DNA from: UBA7672 sp030824255
Lineage (GTDB): Bacteria > Pseudomonadota > Alphaproteobacteria > Caulobacterales > Hyphomonadaceae
Length of the DNA stretch: 64,000 nt
Assembly (NCBI GenBank): GCA_942493305.1
Contig: OW818686.1
Span: 2,418,001 to 2,482,000 of the forward strand
Direction: 5' to 3'
Position numbers and translations under genes: made by a program. The notes under the pieces were generated by a model that saw only the letters and a program-made list of their open reading frames with translations, was not told the origin of the DNA and searched no databases. Below, piece after piece: positions 33,603-41,705 of this stretch. The number at the start of each line of letters is the position of its first letter. The first letter of the stretch is position 1.

Positions 33603-34625
33603 TCATGCATGGCGGACATGCGCCGCCAACGCCTCGACTTCGGACCGCTCCGTCGCCCACGAACAGACGAAGCGATGAGAGCCGTCAATCCAGGGATAGA
33701 AGGTGGCGCCGGAAGCCGTGAGATGCTCAGCAAGACCCGGCGGAAGATTGACGAACACCTCATTGCCATCAACCGGATGGGCCAGCGTCGCGCCAGCGGC
33801 TGTTAAGGCGGCGGCAAGACTGGTTGCTGAAGTGTTTGCGCGGCCCGCGAGCTCAAGCCACAGCCCGTCCTGCAGATAGGCCGACATTTGCGCGCCGAGG
33901 AACCGCATTTTCGGCGGCACGTGACCGGCGCGCTTGGCGCGCACCACCAGATCGCCGATGCGCTGGCGGGCCGCGCCGAACAGCACGATCGCTTCGCAGC
34001 CAAGCGCGCCATTCTTGGTGGCGCCGAAGCAGACGACGTCAACGCCCGCGCGCCATGTCATCTCTGCGGGCGACGCGCCGGTGGAGACGAGCGCATTGGC
34101 GAGACGCGCGCCATCGAGATGCACGGCCAAGCCCGCTTCACGTGCGAGTGCGGCGCGCTCGGCGATCTCGAACGGGCGATAAGCCGCGCCGCATTCGGTG
34201 AGGTTGGAGAGGGAGAGGACGTGGGCCGGCGTCTCGTGCAGGAAGTCCGGCCGGTTCACCGCCAGCTTGCGGCGCAGGGCGGGAAGCTCGATGCGGGCGT
34301 GAGCGCCGGGGAGCAAGGAGAGCTTGCCGCCGCCGGTGAAGAATTCCGGCGCGCCGCGCTCGTCACGCTCGATGTGCGCTTCGTCGTGGCAGAGGATTGA
34401 CCCGTGAGGCGGGCAGAGCGTTGCAAGCGCGAGCGCGTTCGCCGCCGTGCCGGAGGACACCAGCCAGACATCAAGATCGGTTTCGAACACATCGCGCAGG
34501 GCATTGCGTGCGCCAGCCGTCCACGGGTCGGCGCCATAGCTGGACGCGGGGCCTTTGGCGGCGGCGACGACTGCGTCGAGGATCGCAGGATGTGCCGGGG
34601 CGGCGGTGTCCGATGAAAAGTTCAT
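33603..34625 (-). CDS. ltaE: Low-specificity L-threonine aldolase, 340 aa
   Basis: A PLP-dependent fold-type I enzyme. It opens with FSSDTAAPAHPAILDAV, has LDGARLANAL (D171, PLP nitrogen contact) and CFGATKNGALGCEA (K204, Schiff base lysine). The N-terminal SSGTAANALAL cofactor loop is present. It cleaves L-threonine (and allo-threonine) to glycine and acetaldehyde. ATG 34625 has GGAGA upstream. The frame stays open far upstream into the 0.7-kb repeat copy B, but those residues are not part of the enzyme. Confidence 0.93.
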   Translation of the reverse strand: MNFSSDTAAPAHPAILDAVVAAAKGPASSYGADPWTAGARNALRDVFETDLDVWLVSSGTAANALALATLCPPHGSILCHDEAHIERDERGAPEFFTGGGKLSLLPGAHARIELPALRRKLAVNRPDFLHETPAHVLSLSNLTECGAAYRPFEIAERAALAREAGLAVHLDGARLANALVSTGASPAEMTWRAGVDVVCFGATKNGALGCEAIVLFGAARQRIGDLVVRAKRAGHVPPKMRFLGAQMSAYLQDGLWLELAGRANTSATSLAAALTAAGATLAHPVDGNEVFVNLPPGLAEHLTASGATFYPWIDGSHRFVCSWATERSEVEALAAHVRHA

Positions 34626-35270
34626 TTGTGTCTCCGAGTTCCTGTGGAGCGGAAATCTCGGCTGCAGGCAAGCGGGTGCGGCCTCGCTGACAGGGCCAGC
34701 AAGGCAGTTGGCAGTGGAAAGCAGGTTGTTGTTGGGTGGAGCGCGGGCGTTTGCGAGCCCGCCCGCGTGGCTCGATCCTTCGACGGGCTCGCGATGAACG
34801 CGGGACTCCCTGCAGTCGCCGCTTACAATGAGGGCGACGCGCCGTTCTGAAGTCAGGGCGGCACGCTTCGCGATACGCGCGGCGTGGCGGCGGATGTGGG
34901 CTTCAGGGTCGCGGAGCCAGTCGGCGATGACCGCGAAGCGGCGTTTCATTTCGTAGGGGGTTTTGGGGCAAGGGCCGCCGTAATCGGCGGGCATGGGGTG
35001 GTCGACGAAATCGGCGTCGTCGAGCGTCTTGCCGGCGAGCAGGAGAGCTGCGCCCTGGGCGAGCATCAAGTCGCGATGCCATTCGGATTGGCGGAGGCCA
35101 GCCCACGAGTCGCGCCATGTGGGTTTGAAGCGCGTGGTGCGGCGGATGGTGTTGAGTTTTGCGATGCGATCGAGAAGAGCAGCGAGCCACGCGACAAGCA
35201 TGGCGACAGGCGCGAGCCAGTTGAGGCTCGCGTTGGTGTCGTGTTCGGGCTGGTGTGCTTCGAACTGCAT
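34626..35270 (-). CDS. Repeat-encoded protein, copy B, open in frame into ltaE
   Basis: From ATG 35270 the frame reads MQFEAHQPEHDTNASLNW and then the same core as the protein at 25816. It goes through a REP-like tail to the position of the ltaE start with no stop between, so no independent end is visible. It could be a fused protein of 555 residues or, more likely, a repeat gene whose 3' end was lost against ltaE. The true end is therefore uncertain. Core identity to copy A is near complete in the segment LRQSEWHRDLML to DWLRDPEAHI. Confidence 0.45.
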
Positions 35271-35429
35271 GGGCTGCAGTGTAAGTGTGCGGTGTACCCG
35301 GCCGAATCTGGATGCAGGCTTCCCTCAAGATTTGAGACGAGGGGTTTGAAAGGATGGGGGAAACGGATTCTGCTTCCTCCGGATCTGGACAATGACTTTC
35401 CCCCGAGTTTGCCACATTGGACCGCCGGG
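34731..35429. repeat. 0.7-kb repeat, copy B, inverted relative to copy A
   Basis: The reverse complement of this segment aligns with 25657-26358 throughout, including the non-coding upstream part with AAACTCGGGGGAAAGTC and CCAGATCCGGAGGAA. The two copies bracket about 8.4 kb in inverted orientation. Confidence 0.8.
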
Positions 35430-35511
35430 CTCCTGCCCGGCAGTCGCTGTGCAGCAGCGACCGTGTCGCGCCGCTGACGCGTCGCGCTGCCGGGCGGGAG
35501 CCCGGCGGTCC
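35419..35511. repeat. 25-bp inverted repeat, REP/BIME-like
   Basis: GGACCGCCGGGCTCCTGCCC at the left pairs with the right arm (35487-35511) with one mismatch in 25. The two arms are 43 bases apart. Confidence 0.75.
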
Positions 35512-35527
35512 GCAGTGCGTGTGTCTG

Positions 35528-35560
35528 GCGCGGGGAACGCATCTGCAGGCAGACGCTTTC
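35528..35560. repeat. Dispersed short repeat, copy 1
   Basis: The word GCGCGGGGAACGC followed by TCTGCAGGCAGACGCTT is found here and, with one inserted base and an A-to-G change, at 48850-48883. The TCTGC/GCAGA part is a small hairpin. Confidence 0.6.
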
Positions 35561-35686
35561 GGAACAGCGCCGGACCCGGCGCTCCCTCAGCCGGTCCAGC
35601 GCACGCGTGGCTTTGGCGAAGACGTCGGCGCGTGTAGCTGCTGGGTTCCAGATCGTACGCTTTGCGCACGTCCAGAATGAAAGTGA

Positions 35687-36583
35687 TCAGGCGTTCTGTT
35701 TCGACGCGGCGCTCAGGGCGCCGATACCTAGCCACCAGCCGATGACGAAGCTGAGGCCGTAGCCGGCGAGGGGGACGGGGTAGGCGCCGAGTTGGGAGGC
35801 GAAGGTGACGGCGGCGAAGTAGCTTGCCAGGGCGAAGGCAGGCGCGCGGGCCGAGGTCGATTGCAACAGCAACGGGCTGGCGGCCGTGATGGCGATGGCG
35901 GCGGCGAGCGCAATGGCGAAGGGCGGCGACTGGCTGTTGGCGAGTTGCAGGATGCCTTCGACGTGTTCGACGGGGCTAAGCGGATCGGGGCGGAAGAGGC
36001 AGACCGTGATCGCGATGGCGGAGAGAACGAGCGCGATGAGGAAGCCGCGCAGGCGGAAGCGGAACGTGGCGAGGACGATGGCGGCGAGGCTGAAGCCGGC
36101 AAGCTGGGAGATGTCCGGCTGCCAGGCGAGGATGCCGGCGATGGGCACGAAGCAGATGATGCTGAGCCATGCAGGCGTGCGCGTGAAGGCGGCGATGGCG
36201 ACGGGCAGGACGAGGGCGGCGGCGTTGAGCTGGGCCACGCCGATATCGAGCCAGCGGCGCACGCCTTCCTGATCGGGACCGATCAGGCTGAGGCCGATGG
36301 CGATGAGAGCGATGGGGGCGGCGGCAATCGCGACGACGCCGAAACGGGCGAGCAGCAGGCCAAGCACGCAGGCGACGATCCAGGCGATGGGATTGCGGAT
36401 CCAGACGCCGAGCGGGATATCGGCCTGCATCATCACGATGGCGCCGAGCGCGACGGCGGCAAGCGAGGCGGCGCCGAAGACGATGGCGCTGCGCCAGCGG
36501 AGCTTGTGCGCCTTGGCGGCTTCCACCCCTGGGGCGACGCCGACCGGCGTGCTGCCGACCGTTTCGTATTCGATGTCGTTCAC
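35687..36583 (-). CDS. Polytopic membrane protein of unknown function, 298 aa
   Basis: About eight to ten hydrophobic segments follow a 28-residue soluble N terminus. The motif VRRWLDIGVAQLNAAALVLP followed by FVPIAGILAWQPDISQ gives a faint likeness to RodA/FtsW-type (SEDS) proteins (R-W-L-x-L-G near a Q-P segment), but it is too short and lacks their other signatures, so I do not assign it. Start is GTG with GGAG six bases upstream. It lies alone between the repeat/REP region and the phasin gene's downstream terminators. Confidence 0.6.
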   Translation of the reverse strand: MNDIEYETVGSTPVGVAPGVEAAKAHKLRWRSAIVFGAASLAAVALGAIVMMQADIPLGVWIRNPIAWIVACVLGLLLARFGVVAIAAAPIALIAIGLSLIGPDQEGVRRWLDIGVAQLNAAALVLPVAIAAFTRTPAWLSIICFVPIAGILAWQPDISQLAGFSLAAIVLATFRFRLRGFLIALVLSAIAITVCLFRPDPLSPVEHVEGILQLANSQSPPFAIALAAAIAITAASPLLLQSTSARAPAFALASYFAAVTFASQLGAYPVPLAGYGLSFVIGWWLGIGALSAASKQNA

Positions 36584-36638
36584 ACGCTACTCCATCGCCA
36601 GCCGTCGATGGAGTTGTGGAAGGCCTCGCGCAAAAAAG

Positions 36639-36667
36639 AAAGACGCGCTTCGAGGAAGCGCGCCTTT
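36639..36667 (-). terminator. Strong Rho-independent terminator
   Basis: On the minus strand AAAGGCGCGCTTCC pairs across TCG with GAAGCGCGTCTTT and is followed by CTTTTTTG. There is no protein gene immediately upstream, so it may end a non-coding transcript. Confidence 0.7.
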
Positions 36668-36835
36668 CCCATTACTCTACTTGTACTCTACGCGGCCGAT
36701 CGAACTACGCGAATCGGCCAGCTCCACTTACGCATACGCCCGAGGGGCAGGCGAGCACCGCATGCAGCGATAACTGCTGAGCGATGTGCGGCGTGGGGAC
36801 GCGATCCGGTACGCAACGCTACTCTACAAAACAAA

Positions 36836-36870
36836 CGGGCGCGGAGCAGGTTACCCAACTCAACGCGCCC
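36836..36870 (-). terminator. Probable terminator of phasin gene
   Basis: GGGCGCG and CGCGCCC form a stem with a long loop and are followed on the minus strand by GTTTGTTTTG. It lies about 70 bases after the phasin stop. Confidence 0.55.
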
Positions 36871-36938
36871 TTTGTATGGTCAGTCGTCTGACCGCCGGAC
36901 CGCGTGTTTCGGGTCCGGGGGTCTCGCGGAGAAAACCG

Positions 36939-37367
36939 TTAAGCGGCTTTCCGGGCGGATTTGACAGCAGCCTTGGTCTGGGCGGCAGCTTCTTCAACAA
37001 CCTTCGGCGTGATGGCGACGACGGTGTCGAGCAGGTCGGTCTGGGCTTTCTTGGCGACTTCGGCGTAGGCCATCAGACGGGCCGGGATGTCCTGCATCGT
37101 GGACTGGGCCAGTTCGCCGGCTTTCTTGGCGTAGTCGGTCGGCTGGGCTTCCGGCGTCATGAGCGTCGTCGCGTCCTTGGCGGCGTCGGTCATCCAGGCG
37201 GTCGTCAGCTCAACGTTCTTGTTGAGGGCTTCGATCGCGACAGCGCGATATTTGGCCTGCATGTCAGCGAAGGCTTTCAGCGGCGCCGCGTTGGCGAAAT
37301 CCGGCATGAATTTGGTGAATTGTTCCATGTTCTTGTTGAAGTCGAACATATCGGACATCGGGTTCAT
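36939..37367 (-). CDS. Phasin family protein, 142 aa
   Basis: Short, all-helical and amphipathic, with the PHA-granule phasin pattern: FDFNKNMEQFTKFMPDF at the start, a helical middle (ADMQAKYRAVAIEALNKN), and an Ala/Lys-rich end TKAAVKSARKAA. The Phasin_2 family coats poly-hydroxyalkanoate granules. The PHA synthase gene lies upstream on the same strand and phaR on the other side, so its function in granule structure is well supported. AGGAG precedes the ATG. Confidence 0.9.
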   Translation of the reverse strand: MNPMSDMFDFNKNMEQFTKFMPDFANAAPLKAFADMQAKYRAVAIEALNKNVELTTAWMTDAAKDATTLMTPEAQPTDYAKKAGELAQSTMQDIPARLMAYAEVAKKAQTDLLDTVVAITPKVVEEAAAQTKAAVKSARKAA

Positions 37368-37528
37368 TTGGAGGCTCCTAGCGGCTGTTCGTCGTTGACA
37401 ACCATCTAATGCCGCAGCGCGGCAAAGACAAGATTAATTTTGCCGCAGGCGCGAAAAAGATACTGCAGGTGCGAAGCCGACGTTAGGCTGACGTTAGGGA
37501 ATTAACGGCGCTGCCGCAGGGGATTTGG

Positions 37529-37556
37529 GGCAGTAGGCAGTAGGCAGTAGGCAGTC
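37529..37556. repeat. Four 7-bp tandem units GGCAGTA
   Basis: GGCAGTA is repeated three times and a fourth time as GGCAGTC, directly downstream of the PHA synthase stop. The short tandem may vary in copy number. Confidence 0.7.
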
Positions 37557-37582
37557 GGGATTGGGATCTAACTGCCCGTCGC

Positions 37583-39370
37583 CTATTCGCGCACGTAGCG
37601 ACCTGGCGCCGGCTCAAGGCGCGGCGTCGATTTCGGGAAGCTCTCGTCGGCGGTGACTTTCTTGCCGGAGCGCTTCGACAGCCATTGCACCCAATCCGGC
37701 CACCAGGAGCCGTCGTGGGCTTCGGTGCCGGCGCGCCAGGCGTCGAGGTCTTCGCCGGGGTCTGCGTCCGAGACCCAGTAGCCATACTTGTTCTTGGCCG
37801 GCGGGTTCACGATGCCGGCGATATGGCCGGACTGCGCCAGCACGAAGCGGCCGCCGCCCTTGAGGCGCGTGAGGCCCTTGAATGAGGCCGTCCATGGCGC
37901 GATGTGGTCCTTCTCGCAGGCGACCACGTAGTGCGGGATCTTGATGTCATCGAGGCCGATCTTCTCGCCCTCGATCTCGAACTCGCCCTTGGCGAAGACG
38001 TTGTCGCGATAAAGCAGGGTCAGGTACTCGCGGGCCATGCGCTCGGGCAGGCGGGTAGAGTCCTCGTTCCAGAAAAGCAGATCGAATTTCGGACGCGCTT
38101 CGCCGAGGAGGTAGGCCTTTACGGCCGGGCCATAGACGAGATCGTTGGGGCGCAGGTAGCTGAAGGTGCGCGCCATGATGCGCTGGTCGAGATAGCCCTT
38201 GCGATGGGCCTCGACCATGATGCCGGAGATGAAGCCCTCGTCGATGAAGGACTTCATCGGGCCGGGGTCCTCGAAGTCTGTCAGCGCGGTGAAGAAGGTG
38301 ACCGACTTGGCGGGGTTGTCCTGTTTCGTCCTGGCGAGCCAGGCCTGCGTGAGGGCCAGCGTGGTGCCGCCGATGCAGTAGCCGACGACGTTGACGCCGT
38401 CATTGCCATGCAGCTCGTTCACACGCTGCATCGCAGGCAGGACGCCCTGCGTGACATAGCTGTCCATGCCGTATTCGCGCAGGTCCTCGCGCGGGTTCTT
38501 CCACGACACGATGTAGACGGCGAAGCCCTGATCGGTGAGCCATTTGACCAGCGAGGACTTCGCCTGAAGGTCGAGGATGTAGAACTTGTTGATCCAGGGG
38601 GGGATGAGGAGGAGGGGGCGGGCGTAGACCTTCTCGGTGGCGGGCTGGTAGCGGATCAGCTGGAACAGCGGCGTCTCGTGGACGACGTGGCCCTGCGAGG
38701 TGGCGAGGGTGTCGCCGACCTGGAAGGCCTCGGGGTCGGACAGGGTGACGAGCAGGTCGCCGCCATTGCGCTCGATGTCCTTCACCAGGTTCTCGAGGCC
38801 CTCGACCAGCGAGCGGCCGTTGGTCTCCACCGCCTTCCTCAGCGCCACGGGATTCGAGGCAAGGAAGTTGGAGGGGGAGAACATGTCCACCAGCTGGTGG
38901 GTGAAGAAGTGGATCTGCTCGGAATGCTTGTCGTCCTCGCCCTCCGAGGCCGAGTCGGCCAGGCTTTCGAGGTAAGCCGACATGATCTGGTACTGGCGTT
39001 TCAGGTAGTAGAAGAACGGGTGCTTGTCCCATTCGGCGTCGGAGAAGCGGGCGTCGGCGGGGCTTTCCTCCTGCGCCTTCGCCATGGTCTGCGCGCCGGA
39101 GAGCATGGCCTGCGTGAGTTCGGCGTAGAGCGCGGTCGAGTTCTGCCAGAACTGGATCTGGGTGTTCAGCGCCTTCATCGGATTGCTGGCCCAGCTCTGC
39201 GCCTGACCCATCGCGGCGCGAAGGAAGAGCGGCTGGCCGGGACCTTCGACGCCCGGGTTGCGGACCTCGCGGCGGGACAACGCCAGGAAGAGCCGCTGGA
39301 GCAGGAAGTTTATTCGCTGAAAATTCTGGCTCAGTTCGAACGCGCCGAGTGAGCCGGTCTGGTCGTTCAT
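37583..39370 (-). CDS. phaC: Class I poly(R)-hydroxyalkanoate synthase, about 595 aa
   Basis: The alpha/beta hydrolase core has the PHA synthase box VVGYCIGGTTLALTQ with catalytic Cys at about residue 332. The catalytic His is in QSGHIAGIVNPP (lipase-like GHIAG), and the Asp is in ACEKDHIAPW. The N terminal part contains WDKHPFFYYLKRQYQ, typical of class I enzymes. The enzyme polymerises 3-hydroxyacyl-CoA into PHA granules. ATG 39370 (MNDQTGS) is taken as start; ATG 39433 and 39475 are less likely because they lack ribosome sites. It is near phasin, PhaR and an alpha/beta hydrolase. Confidence 0.95.
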   Translation of the reverse strand: MNDQTGSLGAFELSQNFQRINFLLQRLFLALSRREVRNPGVEGPGQPLFLRAAMGQAQSWASNPMKALNTQIQFWQNSTALYAELTQAMLSGAQTMAKAQEESPADARFSDAEWDKHPFFYYLKRQYQIMSAYLESLADSASEGEDDKHSEQIHFFTHQLVDMFSPSNFLASNPVALRKAVETNGRSLVEGLENLVKDIERNGGDLLVTLSDPEAFQVGDTLATSQGHVVHETPLFQLIRYQPATEKVYARPLLLIPPWINKFYILDLQAKSSLVKWLTDQGFAVYIVSWKNPREDLREYGMDSYVTQGVLPAMQRVNELHGNDGVNVVGYCIGGTTLALTQAWLARTKQDNPAKSVTFFTALTDFEDPGPMKSFIDEGFISGIMVEAHRKGYLDQRIMARTFSYLRPNDLVYGPAVKAYLLGEARPKFDLLFWNEDSTRLPERMAREYLTLLYRDNVFAKGEFEIEGEKIGLDDIKIPHYVVACEKDHIAPWTASFKGLTRLKGGGRFVLAQSGHIAGIVNPPAKNKYGYWVSDADPGEDLDAWRAGTEAHDGSWWPDWVQWLSKRSGKKVTADESFPKSTPRLEPAPGRYVRE

Positions 39371-39622
39371 GTCATGCCCGAAAACGTTTCCTGTCTGATA
39401 GGTAACACCGTGCCGGGAGCGGTCAAACGCCATATTACCAAACGACTTTTCAGCGTTCGCGCGAACAGCTCTCAATGCGTTCGCGCGCGGCGCCGCACAA
39501 TGTTTTGACGCCCTGCGGCAATTCCGGGCTTCGTGAATCGAAAGGAGCCGTGTAGAGGGGCTTTGGGGGATTGCTGCATCTGCTAACTTTGCATTGCCCC
39601 ACGACCGGAGAAGCCCTCTTTC

Positions 39623-40480
39623 ATGCAGATCGGCTCCCTAGCCCGCTGGAAGAAACGCGATGCGCCCATCTGGGAGGGTGAGCTGTTCACCGTGTCCGTC
39701 GAGGGCGAAGGACGCGACGTCATTCTGCTGCACGGCCTGGCAGCGTCGCCGGAATGCTGGGACGAGACAAAAGAACACCTCGGACGGGCCGTGCGCCTTC
39801 ACAAGGTTCACATGCGGGGTTTTGCGGGCCTCGCGCCAACCGCGTTCCGCGACCCGATGAACTTCCTGAAGCCCATGGCCGATGCGCTGGCGGGCTATAT
39901 CCGCTCGCAGGGCCTGGGACCGGTGGCTGTCGCTGGCCATTCCATGGGTGGAATTGTTTCGCTGATCCTGGCGCGGGATCATGCCGACGTCGTCGAGCGC
40001 CTGATGGTCGTCGACGTTCCGGCATTCTTCTCCGTGCTGATCAACCCGTTTGCCTCGCCCGGCATGATGTCCCATTTCGCGCAGCATTCGCGCCACAGCT
40101 ATATCGACAAGTCGAAGGCCGACCTGCTGTCCGACCTGCGCCGGACGAGCGAGAAGCTGGTGACGGATCCCGTCCAGATCGAGCGCCTTGTGCGCTGGGG
40201 CGTGGCGTCCGACCGCCGCACGACGGCCGATGTCATGGCCGAGGTGATGGTGACCGACCTGCGCGGCGACCTGCAGCGCATCAAGGCGCCGGTGGATGTG
40301 ATCTACACATGGGACCGGGTAAGCCCCATGTCCAAGCTTGGCGCTGACCAGGTTTATGCCTCCGCCTATGCTGGCCTTGCGAACGGCCGCCGGCAGCGCA
40401 TCGACGACGCGCGGCACTTTGTGATGTTCGACCAGCCTGCGCTGTTTTACGGCGCCGTACAGTCGTGGCTGGCGCGATAG
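39623..40480 (+). CDS. Alpha/beta hydrolase, PHA locus, 285 aa
   Basis: DVILLHGLAASPECWDET gives the oxyanion HG motif; VAVAGHSMGGIVSLI is the nucleophile elbow (G-H-S-M-G), and the catalytic His is in DDARHFVMFDQP near the C-terminus. It has a probable cap region (RTSEKLVTDPVQIERL). No signal peptide is present, so it is cytoplasmic. Location between phaC and phaR suggests intracellular PHA turnover (depolymerase or oligomer hydrolase), but sequence alone allows any esterase function. GGAGAA precedes the ATG. It is followed by phaR after 30 bases. Confidence 0.85.
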   Translation: MQIGSLARWKKRDAPIWEGELFTVSVEGEGRDVILLHGLAASPECWDETKEHLGRAVRLHKVHMRGFAGLAPTAFRDPMNFLKPMADALAGYIRSQGLGPVAVAGHSMGGIVSLILARDHADVVERLMVVDVPAFFSVLINPFASPGMMSHFAQHSRHSYIDKSKADLLSDLRRTSEKLVTDPVQIERLVRWGVASDRRTTADVMAEVMVTDLRGDLQRIKAPVDVIYTWDRVSPMSKLGADQVYASAYAGLANGRRQRIDDARHFVMFDQPALFYGAVQSWLAR

Positions 40481-40510
40481 GGTCTGGAAACTGAAAACGG
40501 CGATACGACC

Positions 40511-41128
40511 ATGAGCGAACCTGAAACCATCGAACTGCGCCGCTATCCCAGCCGCAAGCTCTATAACAAGAACGCATCCAGCTATGTGCGCCTGCCGGAA
40601 GTGGCCGAGATGGTCCGCAACGGCGCGAACATCCGCGTCGAAGACACGGAGACCGGCGAGGACGTGACCCGTCAGGTCCTGCTGCAGATCATCATGGACC
40701 AGGAAGGCAAGACGGCGGGCGCTATGCTCTCCGCCGACCTGATGATGGACATGATCCGCCTGCACCAGTCCAAGGCGAGCGAGATGATGACGGGGCTGTT
40801 CGAGCAGTCGGTCGCCTTCATCCGCGCGCAGCAGGAGCAGCTGGCCAGCCAGATGACGGGAGCGATGTCGGGCGCGATGGGCGGCCAGCCGTGGAATGTG
40901 TTCGATCCCGCCGCGATGCAGGAGATGCAGCGCGAATACCAGAAGCGCCTCGCCAGCTTCTGGACCGGCGCGATCCCGGGAATGCCGGGCATGACGCCGG
41001 TCGCCGCCGTCGCGCCGAAAGCCCCCGAGCCGAAGAAGCCCGAGCCGACAGCCGCCAACGATGCCGAAGAGCTGAAGGCCCTGCGTGCGCGTCTGGAAGA
41101 GCTTGAGAAGAAGGCGTCGAAGAAGTAG
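40511..41128 (+). CDS. phaR: PHA synthesis repressor PhaR, 205 aa
   Basis: The N terminus IELRRYPSRKLYNKNASSYV followed by LPEVAEMVRNGANIRVED is the PHB/PHA accumulation regulator DNA-binding domain. The next region VTRQVLLQIIMDQEGKT and the helical MLSADLMMDMIRLHQSKASE form the second PhaR domain. The C-terminal tail is Pro/Ala/Lys-rich, with a short coiled coil (ALRARLEELEKKASK). PhaR represses phasin and PHA genes and binds granules. It is co-oriented with the hydrolase gene. Confidence 0.95.
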   Translation: MSEPETIELRRYPSRKLYNKNASSYVRLPEVAEMVRNGANIRVEDTETGEDVTRQVLLQIIMDQEGKTAGAMLSADLMMDMIRLHQSKASEMMTGLFEQSVAFIRAQQEQLASQMTGAMSGAMGGQPWNVFDPAAMQEMQREYQKRLASFWTGAIPGMPGMTPVAAVAPKAPEPKKPEPTAANDAEELKALRARLEELEKKASKK

Positions 41129-41148
41129 GCGGCAAGCGCCCCTGCTTT

Positions 41149-41424
41149 TCAGCGCGCTTTCACTTTCTGCTTTGGCGTGGGGGCTGCGCGCGTCTTGGCC
41201 TCGAACCGGGGTTTGGGCATGAGGCGGAAGCGCGTCTGACACCACGCAAACCCGACGCCGACATCCAGCAAGGCATCGGAGCGCCCGCAGGGGCAGGCAA
41301 ACTCCATCACCTCCAGCACCCGATACGACTCGCCCGCCACCAGTGGCACGGGCTCGCCCGTCACATGGTTCGGCGCAACGTTGACGCAAAGCACCAGATC
41401 GCCAGGGCCGACAGCGTAGCTCAT
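41149..41424 (-). CDS. Hypothetical small protein, 91 aa
   Basis: Starts SYAVGPGDLVLCVNVAPNHV, with an SH3-like barrel feel (GESYRVLEVMEF). A CPCG motif, together with two further cysteines (C13 and the C in AWCQTRF), could bind metal. The tail is basic and Pro/Ala-rich. GGGAG precedes the ATG. No family recognised; it is convergent with phaR. Confidence 0.55.
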   Translation of the reverse strand: MSYAVGPGDLVLCVNVAPNHVTGEPVPLVAGESYRVLEVMEFACPCGRSDALLDVGVGFAWCQTRFRLMPKPRFEAKTRAAPTPKQKVKAR

Positions 41425-41705
41425 GGCATGTCTCCCTTCCGGAAGCGGGCAGGATAGACCCGGCGCGGCGGGGAGCCAAGGTGGGGCTGGTCTGGAAGGC
41501 GCGGAGCGTCCTTCAACCGGCGCAAAGCCTGCGCGTTTCGCAATCAGGCTGAACGGCGGGATTACGTCAAAACTGGACGTTGGCGGAACTGCCCCGGATC
41601 GCGTGTCATGGGGCGTCGCGGTCTATTAGAGAGCGCCGAAACCAGCGCCGCAGAGACGACACATTTGCGAGCTGACATTCCGGCTCGGCAAATTGGGGGG
41701 CGGGA

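Larger units (their letters stand above)
35271..35686. other. Non-coding gap with repeat end and REP hairpins
   Basis: The left 160 bases belong to repeat copy B. Then come a 25-bp near-perfect inverted repeat (35419-35443 and 35487-35511, one mismatch) and a short repeat at 35528-35560 that recurs at 48850-48883. No gene is supported in the remainder up to 35686. Confidence 0.6.
36584..36938. other. 355-bp gap with two hairpin terminators and GTAGAGTA repeats
   Basis: No protein gene is supported here. On the minus strand a GC-rich inverted repeat followed by GTTTGTTTTG ends at about 36830, and a strong terminator with TTTCTTTTTT ends at about 36630. Between them, GTAGAGTA occurs three times on the minus strand (in the 36670s, 36690s and near 36820). 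This may hold a small RNA or a long 3' untranslated region of phasin mRNA. Confidence 0.45.

Noticed and set aside
36680..36800. Possible tRNA-like or tmRNA-like folding behind the phasin gene
   Set aside because: The GGCCGAT/ATCGGCC arm cannot be extended to a cloverleaf, and no tmRNA tag reading frame is visible.
37904..39352. A 482-codon open frame on the plus strand opposite phaC
   Set aside because: It lies entirely antisense to a motif-complete PHA synthase; its composition is biased (Val/Leu/Glu/Asp) as expected for the mirror of high-GC codons, and it has no recognisable motif.
39638..41479. A 613-codon open frame on the minus strand across the hydrolase and phaR
   Set aside because: It is a His/Arg/Leu-rich shadow of two convincingly identified genes on the other strand.
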